Source of the DNA: Ovis canadensis
Taxonomy: Eukaryota; Chordata; Mammalia; Artiodactyla; Bovidae
Assembly: GCF_042477335.2 (NCBI RefSeq)
Contig: NC_091260.1
Span: forward strand, 53,091,001 to 53,155,000
Direction: 5' to 3'
DNA length: 64,000 nucleotides
The notes below the pieces were generated by a model. That model saw only the letters and a list, made by a program, of their open reading frames with translations. It did not search any database and was not told the origin of the DNA. A program made the translations under genes and the position numbers. Shown here piece by piece: positions 1 through 11,280 of the stretch; the first letter of the stretch is position 1, and each line of letters opens with the position of its first letter.

Positions 1-255
1 ATTATGAATCATATTTCTGGAACATTGTGTACCAATATTTGAGTCCTTGCTTTGAGTTATTTTGGATAAATACCTGAAAGCAGAATTGCCAGAGCACATA
101 GTTATTCTATATTTAACTTTTTGAGAAACTGTCAAACTGTTCTCATCATGGCTACTACACTATTTCACATTCCCACCAATATTGCATGAGAGTTCGAATT
201 TCTTAACATTCTTGTCAACACTTGGTATTTTCTTTTTAAAAAAATTATAGCCATC
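1..255 (-). repeat. Old LINE-1 ORF2 fragment (antisense)
   Basis: The + strand reads as the reverse complement of an ancient mammalian L1 ORF2 3' part, in the region around TTTCACATTCCCACCAAT. It is interrupted by a Bov-tA at 265 and appears to resume for a few bases after 4047. It is too diverged to hold an open frame. Confidence 0.6.
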
Positions 256-264
256 CTAAGTAGG

Positions 265-380
265 GAGCTTCCCCAGTGGCTCAGATGGTAAAGAATTGGC
301 TTCCAATACAGGATACTCAGGTTTGAGCCCCAGGTCAGGAGGATGCCCTGGAGAAGAAAGTGGCTACCCACTACACTATC
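265..380 (+). repeat. Bov-tA SINE, 5' (left) part
   Basis: This is a tRNA-Glu-derived ruminant SINE: the GGCTCAGATGGTAAAG start and GGTTTGAGCCCC B-box region are visible. Its 3' part lies 3.5 kb away at about 3954-4046, separated by a LINE-1. The whole SINE is flanked by a 9-base TSD, CTAAGTAGG, at 256-264 and 4047-4055, which shows the two pieces are one insertion. Confidence 0.85.
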
Positions 381-426
381 CATATTTTTTTTCAACTTTT
401 ATTTTATTTTTTCTATAGCAATCATT

Positions 427-457
<31 letters not shown>

Positions 458-1551
458 TTTTACTTTACAATATTGTATTGGTTTTGCCATACATCAACAT
501 GAATCCGCCAAGGGTGCACATGTGTTCCCCATCCTGAACCCTCCTCCCACCTCCAACTCCCTCCCCATACCATCCCTCTGGGTCATTCCAGTGCACCAGC
601 CCTGAGCATCCTGTATCTTGCTTCAAACCTAGACTGGTGATTCATTTCACATATGACATTATATATGTTTCAATGCCATTCTCCCAAATCATCCCACCCT
701 CTTCCTCTCCCATAGAGTCCAAAAGACTGTTCTAGACATCTGTGTCTCCTTTGCTGTGTCACAGACAGGATTATCATTACCATCTTTCTAAATTCCATAT
801 ATATGCATTAGTATACTGTATTGGTGTTTTTCTTTCTGGCATACTTCACTCTGTATAATAGGCTCCAGTTGCATCCACCTCATCAGAATTGATTCAAATG
901 TATTCTTTTTAATGGCTGAGTAATACTCCATTGTGTATATGTACCACAGCTTTCTTATCCATTTGTCTGCTGATCAACATCTAGGTTGTTTCCATGTCCT
1001 GGCTATTATAAACAGTGCTGCGATGAACATTGGGGTACATGTGTCTCTTTCAATTCTGGTTTCCTCAGTGTGTATGCCCAACAGTGGGATTTCTGGGTCA
1101 TATGGCAGTTCTATTTCCAGTTGTTTAAGGAATCTCCACACTGTTCTCCATAGTGGCTGTACTAGTTTGCATTCCCACCAACAGTGTAAGAGGGTTCCCT
1201 TTTCTCCACACCCTCTCCTGCATTTATTGCTTGTAGACTTTTGGATCGCAGCCATTCTGACTGGCGTGAAATGGTACCTCATTGTGGTTTTGATTTGCAT
1301 TTCTCTTATAATGAGTGATGTTGAGCATCTTTTCATGTGTTTGTTAGCCATCTGTATGTCTTCTTTGGAGAAATGTCTGTTTAGTTCTTTGGCCCATTTT
1401 TTGATTGGGTCGTTTATTTTTCTGGAATTGAGCTGCAGGAGTTGCTTGTATATTTTTGAGATTAGTTGTTTGTCCGTTGCTTCGTTTGCTATTATTTTCT
1501 CCCATTCAGAAGGCTGTCTTTTCACCTTGCTTATAGTTTCCTTTGTTGTGC

Positions 1552-1668
1552 TGCTGCTGCTGCTGCTAAGTCACTTCAGTCATGTCCAACTCTGTACGAC
1601 CCCATAGACGGCAGCATACCAGGCTTCCCCGTCCCTGGGATTCTCCAGGCAAGAACACTGGAGTGGGT
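1552..1668 (-). repeat. Bov-A2-type SINE inside the L1
   Basis: The + strand starts with (GCT)n, the reverse of the AGC tail, followed by the AAGTCACTTCAGTCATGTCC core. A perfect 11-base TSD, CTTTGTTGTGC, flanks it at 1541-1551 and 1669-1679, so it landed in the L1 ORF2 after that L1 was in place. Confidence 0.9.
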
Positions 1669-2535
1669 CTTTGTTGTGCAGAAGCTTTTAATTTTAATTA
1701 GGTCCCATTTGTTTATTTTTGCTTTTATTTCCAGTATTCTAGGAGGTGGGTCATAGAGGATTCTTCTGTGATTTATGTTGGAGAGTGTTTTGCTTATGTT
1801 CTCCTCTAGGAGTTTTACAGTTTTTGGTCTTACATTTAGATCTTTAATCCATTTTGAGTTTATTTTTGTGTGTAGTGTTAGAAAGTGTTCTAGTTTCATT
1901 CTTTTACAAGTGGTTGACCAGTTTTCCCAGCACCACTTGTTAAAGAGACTGTCTTTAATCCATTGTATATTCTTGCCTCCTTTGTCGAAGATAAGGTGTC
2001 CATAGGTGTATGGATTTATCTCTGGGCTTTCTATTTTGTTCCATTGATCTATATTTCTGTCTTTGTGCCAGTACCATACTGTCTTGATGACTGTGGCTTT
2101 GTAGCATAGCCTGAAGTCAGGCAGGTTGATTCTTCCAGTTCCATTCTTCTTTCTCAAGATTGTTTTGGCTATTAGAGGTTTTCTGTATTACCATACAAAT
2201 TGTGAAATTATTTGTTCTAGCTCTCTGAAAAATACCATTGGTAGCTTGATATGGATTGTATTGAATCTATAGATTGTTTTGGATAGTGTACTCATTTTCA
2301 CTATATTGATTCTTCCATGAACATGGTATATTTCTCCATCTATTAGTGTCCTCTTTGATTTCTTTCACCAGTGTTTTATAGTTTTCTATATATAGATTTT
2401 GTTTCTTTAGGTAGATTTATTCCTAAGTATTTTATTCTTTTCGTTGCAATGGTGAATGGAATTGTTTCCTTAATTTCTCTGTTTTCTCATTATTAGTGTA
2501 TAGGAATGCAAGGGATTTCTGTGTGTTGATTTTAT

Positions 2536-2689
2536 TTTTATTTTTATTTTTATTTTTTTTACATGATAGTATACATGTTAGAATGCCATTCTCCCAAATC
2601 ATCCCACCCTCTCCCTCTCCCTCTCCCTCTGAGTCCAAAAGTCCATTATACACATCTGTGTCTTTTTTCCTGTCTTGCATACAGGGTCA
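2536..2689 (-). repeat. Short LINE-1 3'UTR piece inserted into the L1
   Basis: About 150 bases of L1 3'UTR, including the GGGAGAGGGAGAGG-type tract seen as CTCCCTCTCCCT, lie here on the minus strand. An A-rich tail follows (TTTTTATTTTTA on +). A perfect 14-base TSD, TGTGTTGATTTTAT, lies at 2522-2535 and 2690-2703. The copy ends earlier than the normal L1 3' end seen at 61767-62050: the last 150-200 bases are absent. Confidence 0.85.
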
Positions 2690-3953
2690 TGTGTTGATTT
2701 TATATCCTGCAACTTTACTATACTCATTGATTAGCTCTAGTAATTTTCTGGTGGAATCTTTAGGGTTTTTATGTACAGGATCTTGTCATCTGCAAACAGT
2801 GAGAGTTTTACTTCTTCTTTTCCAATTTGGATTCCTTTTATTTCTTTTTATGCTCTGATTGCTGTGGCCAAAACTTCCAAAACTATGTTAAATAGTAGTG
2901 GTGAAAGTGGGCACCCTTGTCTTGTTCCTGACTTTAGGGGAAATGCTTTCAATTTTTCACCATTGAGAATAATGTTTGCTGTGAGTTTGTCATATATAGA
3001 TTTTATTATGTTGAGGTATGATCCTTCTATCCCTGCTTTCTGGAGAGTTTTTATCATAAGTAGATGTTGAATTTTGTCAAAGGCTTTCTCTGCATCTATT
3101 GAGGTAATCATATGGCTTTTATTTTTCAATTTGTTAATGTGGTGTATTACACTGATTGATTTGCAGATATTGAAGAATCCTTGCATCCCTGGGATAAAGC
3201 CCACTTGGTCATGATGTATGATCTTTTTAATGTGTTGTTAGATTCTGGTTGCTAGAATTTTGTTAAGGATTTTTGCATCTATGTTCATCAGTGATCTTGG
3301 CCTGTAGTTTTCTTTTTTTGTGGCATCTTTGTCAGGTTTTGGTATTAGGGTGATGGTGGCCTCGTAGAATGAATTTGGAAGTTTATCTTCCTCTGCAATT
3401 TTCTGGAAGAGTTTGAGTAGGATAGGTGTTAGCTCTTCTCTAAAATTTTGGTAGAATTAAGCTGTGAAGCCATCTGGACCTGGGCTTTTGTTTGCTGGAA
3501 GCTTTCTGATTACAGTTTCAATTTCTGTGCTCGTGATGGGTCTGTTAAGATTTTCTATTTCTTCCTGGTTCAGTTTTGGAAAGTTGTACTTTTCTAAGAA
3601 TTTGTCCATTTCTTCCACATTGTCCATTTTATTGGCATATAATTGCTGATAGTAGTCTCTTATGATCCTTTGTATTTCTGTGTTGTCTGTTGTGATCTCT
3701 CCATTTTCATTTCTAATTTTATTGATTTGATTTTTCTCCCTTTGTTTCTTGATGAGTCTGGCTAATGGTTTGTCAATTTTATTTATCCTCTCAGAGAACC
3801 AGCTTTTGGCTTTGTTGATTTTTGCTATGGTCTCTTTAGTTTCTTTTGCATTTATTTCTGCCCTAATTTTTAAGATTTCTTTCCTTCTACTAACCCTGGG
3901 GTTCATAATTTCTTCCTTTTAAAGTTGCTTTAGATGTAGAGTTAGATTATTTA

Positions 3954-4046
3954 TTCCAGTATTCTTGCCTGGAGAATTTCATGGACAGAGGAACCTCGAG
4001 GGCTGCAGTCCACAGGCTCACAAATTGATTAGTGATTGACACAACA
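3954..4046 (+). repeat. Bov-tA SINE, 3' (right) part
   Basis: CCAGTATTCTTGCCTGGAGA and the following core continue the SINE begun at 265. The TSD copy follows at 4047-4055. Confidence 0.85.
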
Positions 4047-4077
4047 CTAAGTAGGTATGAACTGATCAGTTCTTAAC

Positions 4078-4260
4078 AAGGAAGTTATCTTGCCCTCTAG
4101 GGAATATTTAACATTTTTGGCTGTTATGTTTCAGGGGGAGGAGTTTCTTGTGGCATTTAATGAGTAAAGGCCAACGATGCTGCTAACCAGTCCATGATGC
4201 ATAGACTTCTCCACAGCAAAGAATATGCCAATAGTGCTGAGGTTGAGATAACTTTTTCTA
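4078..4260 (-). repeat. MER20-like DNA transposon remnant
   Basis: The pattern matches the reverse of the hAT-type MER20 consensus as I recall it: ...AGGCCAACGATGCTGCTAA... and ...AATAGTGCTGAGGTTGAGA. It is non-coding. A second copy lies at 23368-23475 on the other strand. Confidence 0.65.
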
Positions 4261-4292
4261 GATACATGTACAATAGTCAGAGCTAGGCTTCT

Positions 4293-4462
4293 TTAAAAAT
4301 TTTTATATTTATTTATTTACTTATTTGGTTGCAGCAGGTCTCAGTTGTGGCACGTGATATCTTTAGTTGCAACATTCAAAGTTTAGTTGTGGAAGGTGGG
4401 ATCTAGTTCCCTGACCAGGGATCAAACCCAGGCCCCCTGCCCTGGATCACAAGGAAAGTCCC
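4293..4462 (-). repeat. CHR-type tRNA-derived SINE
   Basis: CCCTGACCAGGGATCAAACC and a final GGAAAGTCCC mark the reversed tRNA-related head. A 15-base TSD with one mismatch (CAGAGCTAGGCTTCT / CAGAGCTAAGCTTCT) lies at 4278-4292 and 4463-4477. Confidence 0.8.
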
Positions 4463-4499
4463 CAGAGCTAAGCTTCTGATACTCAGTCTTTCTATACTC

Positions 4500-4645
4500 T
4501 TTGCCATTGAAATAACTTTATATACATATATACACATTGGAGCATAGTTGATTTACAATGTTGTGTTAGTTCCAAGTGTACAGCAGAGTGATTCAATTAT
4601 ACATATCCATATGTCTATTCTTTAAGGTCTTTCCCCCATATAGAT
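4500..4645 (-). repeat. LINE-1 3'UTR fragment
   Basis: The motif TTGATTTACAATGTTGTGTTAG and the sequence after it match the reversed 3' end of a cetartiodactyl L1. Confidence 0.7.
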
Positions 4646-4649
4646 TACC

Positions 4650-4832
4650 ACTCATTTCTCAAGAGTGAGTGAGTAGCCCTCCAGGCTCCTCTGTCATGGG
4701 ATTCTCCAAGCAAGAATACTGGAGTGGGTAGCCGTTCCCTTCTCTAGGGGATCTTCTCGACCTAGGGATTGAACCCAGGTCTTCTGCACTGCAGGCAGAT
4801 TCTTTACCATCTGAGCCACCAGGGAAACCCTG
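4650..4832 (-). repeat. Bov-tA SINE
   Basis: The antisense core CCAAGCAAGAATACTGGAGT and the closing CTGAGCCACCAGGGAAACCC are clear. No TSD was resolved. Confidence 0.85.
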
Positions 4833-4944
4833 GAGTATTTCCTACTATATCAGTAAACAAGGATGTCATAGTCATCAGTACTTGCAGCCCTCCTACATGA
4901 ATTCCTGAGCCCTAAGGGCAGTTTCTTAAAGGAAATCAACCCTT

Positions 4945-5215
4945 TAATATTCATTGGAAGGACTGATGCTGAAGCTGAAGCTTCAATACTTTGGTCACCT
5001 GATGTGAAGAGCTGACTCATTAGAAAAGACCTTGATGCTGGGGAAGATTGAAGGCAGGAGAAGGGGACGACAGAGGATGAGATGGTTGGATGGTGTCACT
5101 GACTCAATGGACATGAGTTTGAGCAAGCTCTGGGAGATGGTGAAGGACAGAGAAGCCTAGAGTGCTGCAGTTCATGGGGTCCCAAAGAGTTGGACATGAC
5201 TGAGCCACTGAACAA
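4945..5215 (+). repeat. BovB LINE 3' end
   Basis: This is a 5'-truncated BovB of about 270 bases: CATTGGAAGGACTGATGCTG through ACATGACTGAGCCACTGAAC. It holds only the end of the coding part and the tail. Confidence 0.9.
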
Positions 5216-5885
5216 CAAGGGCAGTCAGGAAGGAGAATACCGGCAGCCATCAGAATTGCAACTTCTCCCTATGGTAAGCCCCAAGGGAGTTCAGGATGTG
5301 AAAAACACAGGATGCTGGCTTCAAATAGCAGAGATGCATATGAAAGGAGTGATTTCAGTGAGCCCAGACTCTTTGCATCTTTCCATACAAAGAACAGCAC
5401 TAAATTCCTTAACTTGGAAAGTGTGGTTTTCTTTAAATAACAATAGTCTTTTGATATTAAGATTACCTGCCCTTTGTTGTAAAACTCCTATATAATCTGG
5501 CTCCTCCCCTCCCCTCCTCTGAGTGGTTCTCTCATGGTTACTTGAGATTCTATCTACCAGGCTTGAAGTTCTAAAAATTCCCACTGAGTAAAATATTAAC
5601 TCTCAACTTTTAGATTTTGACTATTTTTAAAGTGGACCCTGTGTTGGATGCCTCAAAGTTATGACCCTAATGCCATGAGTCATCCACTATAGTCATATCT
5701 TGCTCTGGGATGCTGCATTGAGGCAGGTTCTGAACACTTCTGAAATCTCCAACCTTCCTCCTATCGCAGTTTCTAAGGTTTGCTATCTTCTAAGTTGAGC
5801 ACTTCCTTTGGTAGTTTGTTGAAATTCCATTTCTTTCACAGTTGAGAAAACACTCAACCTAATCACCCTGTGACCTCTGAAATAA
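5216..5885. other. Intergenic, no gene seen
   Basis: There is no recognisable repeat or long open frame. A short purine/pyrimidine-biased patch (CTCCTCCCCTCCCCTCC) lies near 5500-5520. Confidence 0.5.
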
Positions 5886-6052
5886 TGGTTCTCCAAATGA
5901 GATTCCAGCCAGCAGCAGCATCATACAAATTTTCGGACCCCATGTGATACCTACTGAATCAGAAACCATGGGGATGGGGTCCAGCTATCAGGGGTCAGAA
6001 AGCCCTCTGAATGATTTTGATGTGCTAAGATTTGAGAACCAAATTCTAAAAC
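5886..6052. repeat. MER5A-like DNA transposon remnant
   Basis: The palindromic hAT MITE pattern is visible: GGTTCTCCAAATGAGATTCC, CTGAATCAGAAACCATGGGG and GATTTGAGAACC at the end. Confidence 0.65.
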
Positions 6053-6289
6053 AAAGAAGTAGCTTTTCCCCAACTCCTACTCTGAAGCTCATTTTTTAAA
6101 AAGGCTGTTAACCCCTCTTTCCCCCAAAGAAACCTGATAACAAGACAACAAAGATGTGATAGGAAGGAAGGAGGGACAGTATGGGGACTGACTGTCTTTT
6201 CCTTCTAAGGCTATGAAAGCCAGTCAGAGGAAAAAATTAAACACAACAAGATTTCTTTGGCAGAATGACCTATTGGTGTCTGTTTCTTG

Positions 6290-6455
6290 AGTTGTCTTAG
6301 ACTCTCTTGAGGAGCTTAGAAACATTCCAAACCCTGGGTTCCTCCCGTTAGGAATTCTGATTAAATAGGTCTGCAGTGAGATCCAGATGTTATTTCTGCA
6401 AAGTTTCCCAGGTTATTCTTCTGTGCAGCCAAGGCTGAAAATCATTGCCCTGGAA
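6290..6455. repeat. MER5A-like DNA transposon remnant
   Basis: GAATTCTGATTAAATAGGTC and GTGCAGCCAAGGCTGAAAAT are the recognisable parts. It is an independent copy from the one 240 bases upstream. Confidence 0.6.
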
Positions 6456-7126
6456 GCCCTATTGTTTGTTTGTTTAAGGATGACACAGGTATTTTAACTA
6501 TCTTCTAGGCTTGCTTGTAACTCAATTTGGGATGGAATGGAAACCTTCAATCCTAGGTTCTCCCAGTTGCCTCCTATTCAGTCAAGCGTGGACACTTCTG
6601 TTCTTTTTCTTGCTTTTGGCATTAACATATAGGTCTAACAATTACAACGTCAGTGAGGAATGCTTTTAAATATCAGCTCCTATGCTTTTCTCACTCCCAG
6701 CATCATAAATGAACTTCAGCTGACTTTTCCTATATAGCTTCTTGTTTTCTTTTGCTAAAAATCAACAGTCACCTAGGGTTAGAGGTGGGTAAGGCATGAT
6801 TGTGGTCTCTGCCCCACCACCTCTTTACCAGATGTCAAATAAGCTTATCTCAGTCCACATTGTGCCACACAGATTTATTTGTAAAGCAAAGACATACAAC
6901 CCTTTCATAGGCCCAGCGCATCCAGCCAGCATGTAGGGTAAAGTGTTCACCTGAAGAACATTCAGGATATGACTAATGAGTAGAGGATGCTGTTGTTCAC
7001 TCAGTTGTGTCTGACTCTTTTGTGAATCAAACTAATAATCATCAGAGACCAGAGGTAAATCTGTTCATCGATCTGGGCAGTGATGTCATTTATCAAGATG
7101 GATTATTTTCTAATTTCAAAACATGT
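6456..7126. other. Intergenic; one tiny Bov-A fragment
   Basis: The stretch is mostly unrecognised. A short Bov-A piece (TTGTTCACTCAGTTGTGTCT) lies at about 6986-7022. No gene was found. Confidence 0.5.
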
Positions 7127-7620
7127 TTGAAAAGTGATGTTTATGATATAACTGACATATAATAAACTGTATATACTTAAAATATAAAATTTTATCCTAT
7201 CATGCCCAAAAGTTTCCTCTTGAATATCATTATCTATCCTCCTTTCATAGTCACTCATTCCGATTGGTTTTCTGTCACTACAGCTGATTTGCCTTTATAG
7301 GATTTTATGTAAACCATACAGTATGTATCCATGTTTATTTGTTTAGTCTGCTTTTCTTTCACTCAGCCTAAGTATTTTGGGATTTATCCATGTTGCTGAC
7401 TGTAGCTTGCTCCCTTTTAAGACTATTATTCCCAGTATGGATATACCACAATTTTTAAATCCTTTCAAATGTTGATAGATTTAGATTGTTGCCAGTTTTC
7501 AGCTATTACAAATGAAACTGCTATAATCATTCATCTATAAATATTTATGTGGACATATATTTTCATTTTCTGAGGGTAAATACCATAATGGGACAGCTGG
7601 ATCATCTGGTAAGTGTACAG
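7127..7620 (-). repeat. Old LINE-1 3' fragment
   Basis: This is the antisense 3'UTR and end of ORF2 of an ancient L1 (region around TTGGGATTTATCCATGTTGC). It is diverged and non-coding. Confidence 0.65.
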
Positions 7621-7629
7621 TTAACTTTT

Positions 7630-8150
7630 TAAATTTCAGTTAACTGTGTTAATTTCAGCTGTGCAGCAAAGTGATGTGTGGTGGCTGGAGTCCATGGGCA
7701 AACTCCTAGTCACCCCTCTCCCAGTCCTCACCTTGGAAACCACAAGTCTGTTCTCTGTCTCTTTCTATTTCATGCATGTGCTAAGTCACTTCAGTCATGT
7801 CCAACTCTTTGTGACCCCATAGATTGTAGCCACTCCAGAATCCTCTGTCCATAGGATTCTCTAGGCAAGCATACTGGAGCGGATTGCCATGCCCTTCTCC
7901 AGGGGAACTTCCCAACTCAGGGATCAGACTGTGTCTCTTAGTCTCCTGCATTGCAGGCGGTTTCTTTACCACTACCGCCACTGTACAGAAGTTCATTTGT
8001 GTTATATTTAGATTCCACATATAAGTGATATCACATGGTATTTTTATCTTTATGACTTACTTCACGTCATATGATAATCTCTAATTCCATCTATGTTGCT
8101 GCAAATGGCATCATTTCATTCTTTTATGGCTGAGTAGTATTCCATTATAT
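7630..8150 (-). repeat. LINE-1, part 1 (interrupted by SINE and BovB)
   Basis: Antisense L1 3' sequence includes TTTTATGGCTGAGTAGTATT at its right end. It is broken by a SINE at 7773-7982 and by the 2.2 kb BovB at 8151, and resumes at 10357. Confidence 0.75.
7773..7982 (-). repeat. Bov-tA SINE inside L1
   Basis: GTGCTAAGTCACTTCAGTCA at the left and TTGCAGGCGGTTTCTTTACC at the right are antisense Bov-tA landmarks. L1 sequence lies on both sides. Confidence 0.85.
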
Positions 8151-10356
8151 TTTTTGCAGCCAAAGATGGAGAAGCTGTATACAGTTAACAAAAACAAGAC
8201 CAGGAGCTGACTGTGGCTCAGATCATGAACTCCTTATTACAAAATTCTGACTTAAATTGAAGAAAGTAGGGAAAACCACTAGACCACTCAGGTATGACCT
8301 ACATCAAATCCCTTATGATTATACAGTGGAAGTGAGAAATAGATTTAAGGGCCTAGATCTGATAGGTAGAGTGCCTGATGAACTATGGAATGAGGTTCGT
8401 GACATTGTACAGGAGACAGGGATCAAGACCACCCCCATGGAAAAGAAATGCAAAAAAGCAAAATGGCTTTCTGGGGAGGCCTTACAAATAGCTGTGAAAA
8501 GGAGAGAGGCAAAAAGCAAAGGAGAAAAGGAAAGATATAAGCATCTGAATGCAGAGTTCCAAAGAATAGCAAGAAGAGATAAGAAAGCCTTCTTCAGCGA
8601 TCAATGCAAAGAAAAAGAGGAAAACAACAGAATGGGAAAGACTAGAGATCTCTTCAAGAAAATTAGAGATACCAAGGGAATATTTCATGCAAAGATGGGC
8701 TCGATAAAGGACAGAAATGGTATGGACCTAACAGAAGCAGAAGATATTAAGAAGAGGTGGAAAGAATACATGGAAGAACTGTACAAAAAAGATCTTCATG
8801 ACCCAGATAATCATGATGATGTGATCACTAATCTAGAGCCAGACATCCTGGAATGTGAAGTCAAGTGGGCCTTAGAAAGCATCACTATGAACAAAGGTAG
8901 TGGAGGTGACGGAATTCCAGTTGAGCTATTTCAAATCCTGAAAGATGATGCTGTGAAAGTGCTGCACTCAATGTGCCAGCAAATTTGGAAAACTCAGCAG
9001 TGGCCACAGGACTGGAAAAGGTCAGTTTTCATTCCAATTCCAAAGAAAGGCAACGCCAAAGAATGCTCAAACTACCGCAGAATTGCACTCATCTCACATG
9101 CTAGTAAAGGAATGCTCAAAATTCTCCAAGCCAGGCTTCAGCAATACATGAACTGTGAACTCCCTGATGTTCAAGCTGGTTTTAGAAAAGGCAGAGGAAC
9201 CAGAGATCAAATTGCCAACATCCGCTGGATCATGGAAAAAGCAAGAGAGTTCCAGAAAAACATCTATTTCTGCTTTATTGACTATGCCAAAGCCTTTGAC
9301 TGTGTGGATCACAATAAACTGTGGAGAATTCTGAAAGAGATGGGAATACCAGACCACCTGACCTGCCTCTTGAGAAATCTGTATGCAGGTCAGGAAGCAA
9401 CAGTTAGAACTGGACATGGAACAACAGACTGGTTCCAAATTGGAAAAGAAGTGCATCAAGGCTGTATATTGTCACCCTGCTTATTTAACTTTCTATGCAG
9501 AGTACGTCATGAGAAACGCTGGACTGGAAGAAGCACAAGCTGGAATCAAGATTGCCGGGAGAAATATCAATAACCTCAGATATGCAGATGATACCATCCT
9601 TATGGCAGAAAGTGAAGAGGAACTAAAAAGCCTCTTGATGAAAGTGAAAGAGGAGAGTGAAAAAGTTGGCTTAAAGCTCAACATTCAGAAAACGAAGATC
9701 ATGGCATCCGGTCCCATCACTTCATGGGAAATAGATGGGGAAACAGTGGAAACAGTGTCAGACTTTATTTTGGGGGGCTCCAAAATCACTGCAGATGGTG
9801 ACTGCAGCCATGAAATTAAAAGACGCTTCCTCCTTGGAAGAAAAGTTATGACCAACCTAGATAGCATATTCAAAAGCAGAGACGTTACTTTGCCGACTAA
9901 GGTCCATCTAGTCAAGGCTATGGTTTTTCCAGTGGTCATGTGTGGATGTGAGAGTTGGACTGTGAAGAAGGCTGAGCGCTGAAGAACTGATGCTTTTAAA
10001 ATGTTGGAGAAGACTCTTGAGAGTCCCTTGGAGTGCGGGGAGATCCAACCAGTCCATTCTGAAGGAGATCAGTCCTGGGATTTCTTTGGAGGGAATGATG
10101 CTGAAGCTGAAACTCCAGTACTTTGGCCACCTTATGCGAAGAGTTGACTCATTGGAAAAGACTCTGATGCTGGGAGGGATTGGGGGCAGTAGGAGAAAGG
10201 GACGACCGAGGATGAGATGGCTGGATGGCATCACGGACTTGATGGACGTTGAGTCTGAGTAAACTCCAGGAGATGGTGATGAACAAGGAGGCCTGGCGTG
10301 CTGCGATTCATGGGGTCGCAAAGAGTCGGACATGACTGAGTGACTGAACTGAACTG
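8151..10356 (+). mobile_element. BovB LINE, 5'-truncated, reverse transcriptase nearly open (non-functional copy)
   Basis: This RTE-clade retrotransposon copy of 2206 bases encodes most of the reverse transcriptase. Frame one is open from about 8257 to 9573 (438 codons). RT palm motif A (CFIDYAKAFD) lies near codons 338-348 and motif B (HQGCILSP) near codon 400. The YADD catalytic motif (9581-9592) is in another frame, because there is one extra T in the T run near 9489-9493. The second frame continues to a TGA at about 9980 where a sibling copy has a sense codon. The endonuclease domain is mostly lost. The 3' end is the CTGAA repeat. A 15-base TSD with one mismatch (AGTATTCCATTATAT / AGTATTCCATTTTAT) lies at 8136-8150 and 10357-10371. 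Confidence 0.92.
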
Positions 10357-11093
10357 AGTATTCCATTTTATATGTGTATGACGTTTTCTTTATCTGTTCA
10401 TCTGTAGATGGACATTTAGGTTGTTTAGTTAATTTTTTAAAGAAACTAGCAAGCTGTTTTCCAAAGTAGATATACAATTTTACAGTCCCACCAGCAGTAT
10501 GTGAGAGTTTAAGTTCCTCCATACAGCCATGCCAATATCAGTATAATCAGACTTTTAAATTGTAACCATTCCACTGTTTAATGATATCTTAGGTTTAATT
10601 TGCAATTCCCTAATTGTATACAAATGGTATTAATACTATTCCCATGTGTTTATTAGCTATCTTTTTATGTGCAGTGCCCATTCAAATATCTTGCCTATTT
10701 TTATTGGTTGGTTGTCTTTTTCTTACTGAGTTATAAGAAATCTCTATGTATTCCAGAGAACATGCTGTTTTTCAGATATATGTTTTACAAATATTTTCTC
10801 AGTGCCTTTTGAAGATTAGAATTTTTTAATTTTGATGAAGGCCAATTAATTGATTTATTTTCTTTTAGAGTTTGTGCTTTGGGGTTGTTAGTTAACAGAT
10901 CTTTGCCAAATCCAAGTTTACTAAGGATTTCTCCCATGTTTTCTTCTAAAGTTCTATTATTTAGCTCATAAATTTCACTTGAAAGAAAAATATGATCCCT
11001 TTCAAGTTAATTTTTGTGTATGGTATGAGTTCAGGATCAAAGTTAATTTTTTCAGACAATTACCCAATTCTTCCAGCACCATGTACTGAAATG
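10357..11093 (-). repeat. LINE-1, part 2
   Basis: This continues the L1 interrupted at 8150. Antisense ORF2 landmarks include GTTTATTAGCTATCTTTTTATG and TTCCAGCACCATGTACTGAA. Many stops are present. Confidence 0.7.
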
Positions 11094-11280
11094 ATTATAT
11101 ATACGTATATGTATGTATATGAATATATGTATACGTATGTATTTGCTTCTATTTTATTTCAGATTCTTTTCCATTATAGGATATTACAAAATATTGAGTA
11201 TGGTTCCCTGTGTTATATAGTAGGTCCATGTTGGTTATCTATTTTATGTATAGTAGTGTGTATATGTTAATCCCATGAAG
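11094..11280 (-). repeat. TATG/TACG-rich simple repeat and L1 3'UTR fragment
   Basis: 11095-11140 is a degenerate ATGTATACGTATG repeat. It is followed by antisense L1 3'UTR (TTCCCTGTGTTATATAGTAG). Confidence 0.65.

Larger units (their letters stand above)
387..3953 (-). mobile_element. Ruminant LINE-1, 5'-truncated, antisense
   Basis: This 3.5 kb L1 lies on the minus strand. Its A-rich tail shows as (TTTA)n near 421-465 and its 3'UTR spans about 470-930. ORF2 runs upward in coordinate: C-terminal region 1525-974 with a cysteine/histidine cluster, middle 2157-1680, FADD catalytic motif near 2785-2800, upstream reverse-transcriptase blocks ([17 protein letters not shown]) in 3204-2848, and the region before the RT palm in 3906-3457. 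ORF1, the endonuclease and the 5'UTR are missing. Frames are broken by stops and by two later insertions (1552-1668, 2536-2689). The element sits inside a Bov-tA; an imperfect TSD (TATCCATATT / TATTCCAGTATT) is likely. Confidence 0.9.

Noticed and set aside
933..1607. Open frame of 224 codons on the + strand
   Set aside because: It is the antisense shadow of L1 ORF2; the minus strand encodes the recognisable protein and a SINE interrupts the end.
9094..9459. 121-codon minus-strand frame opposite BovB RT
   Set aside because: Antisense of the RT gene. The same shadow appears opposite other BovB copies and has no independent signal.
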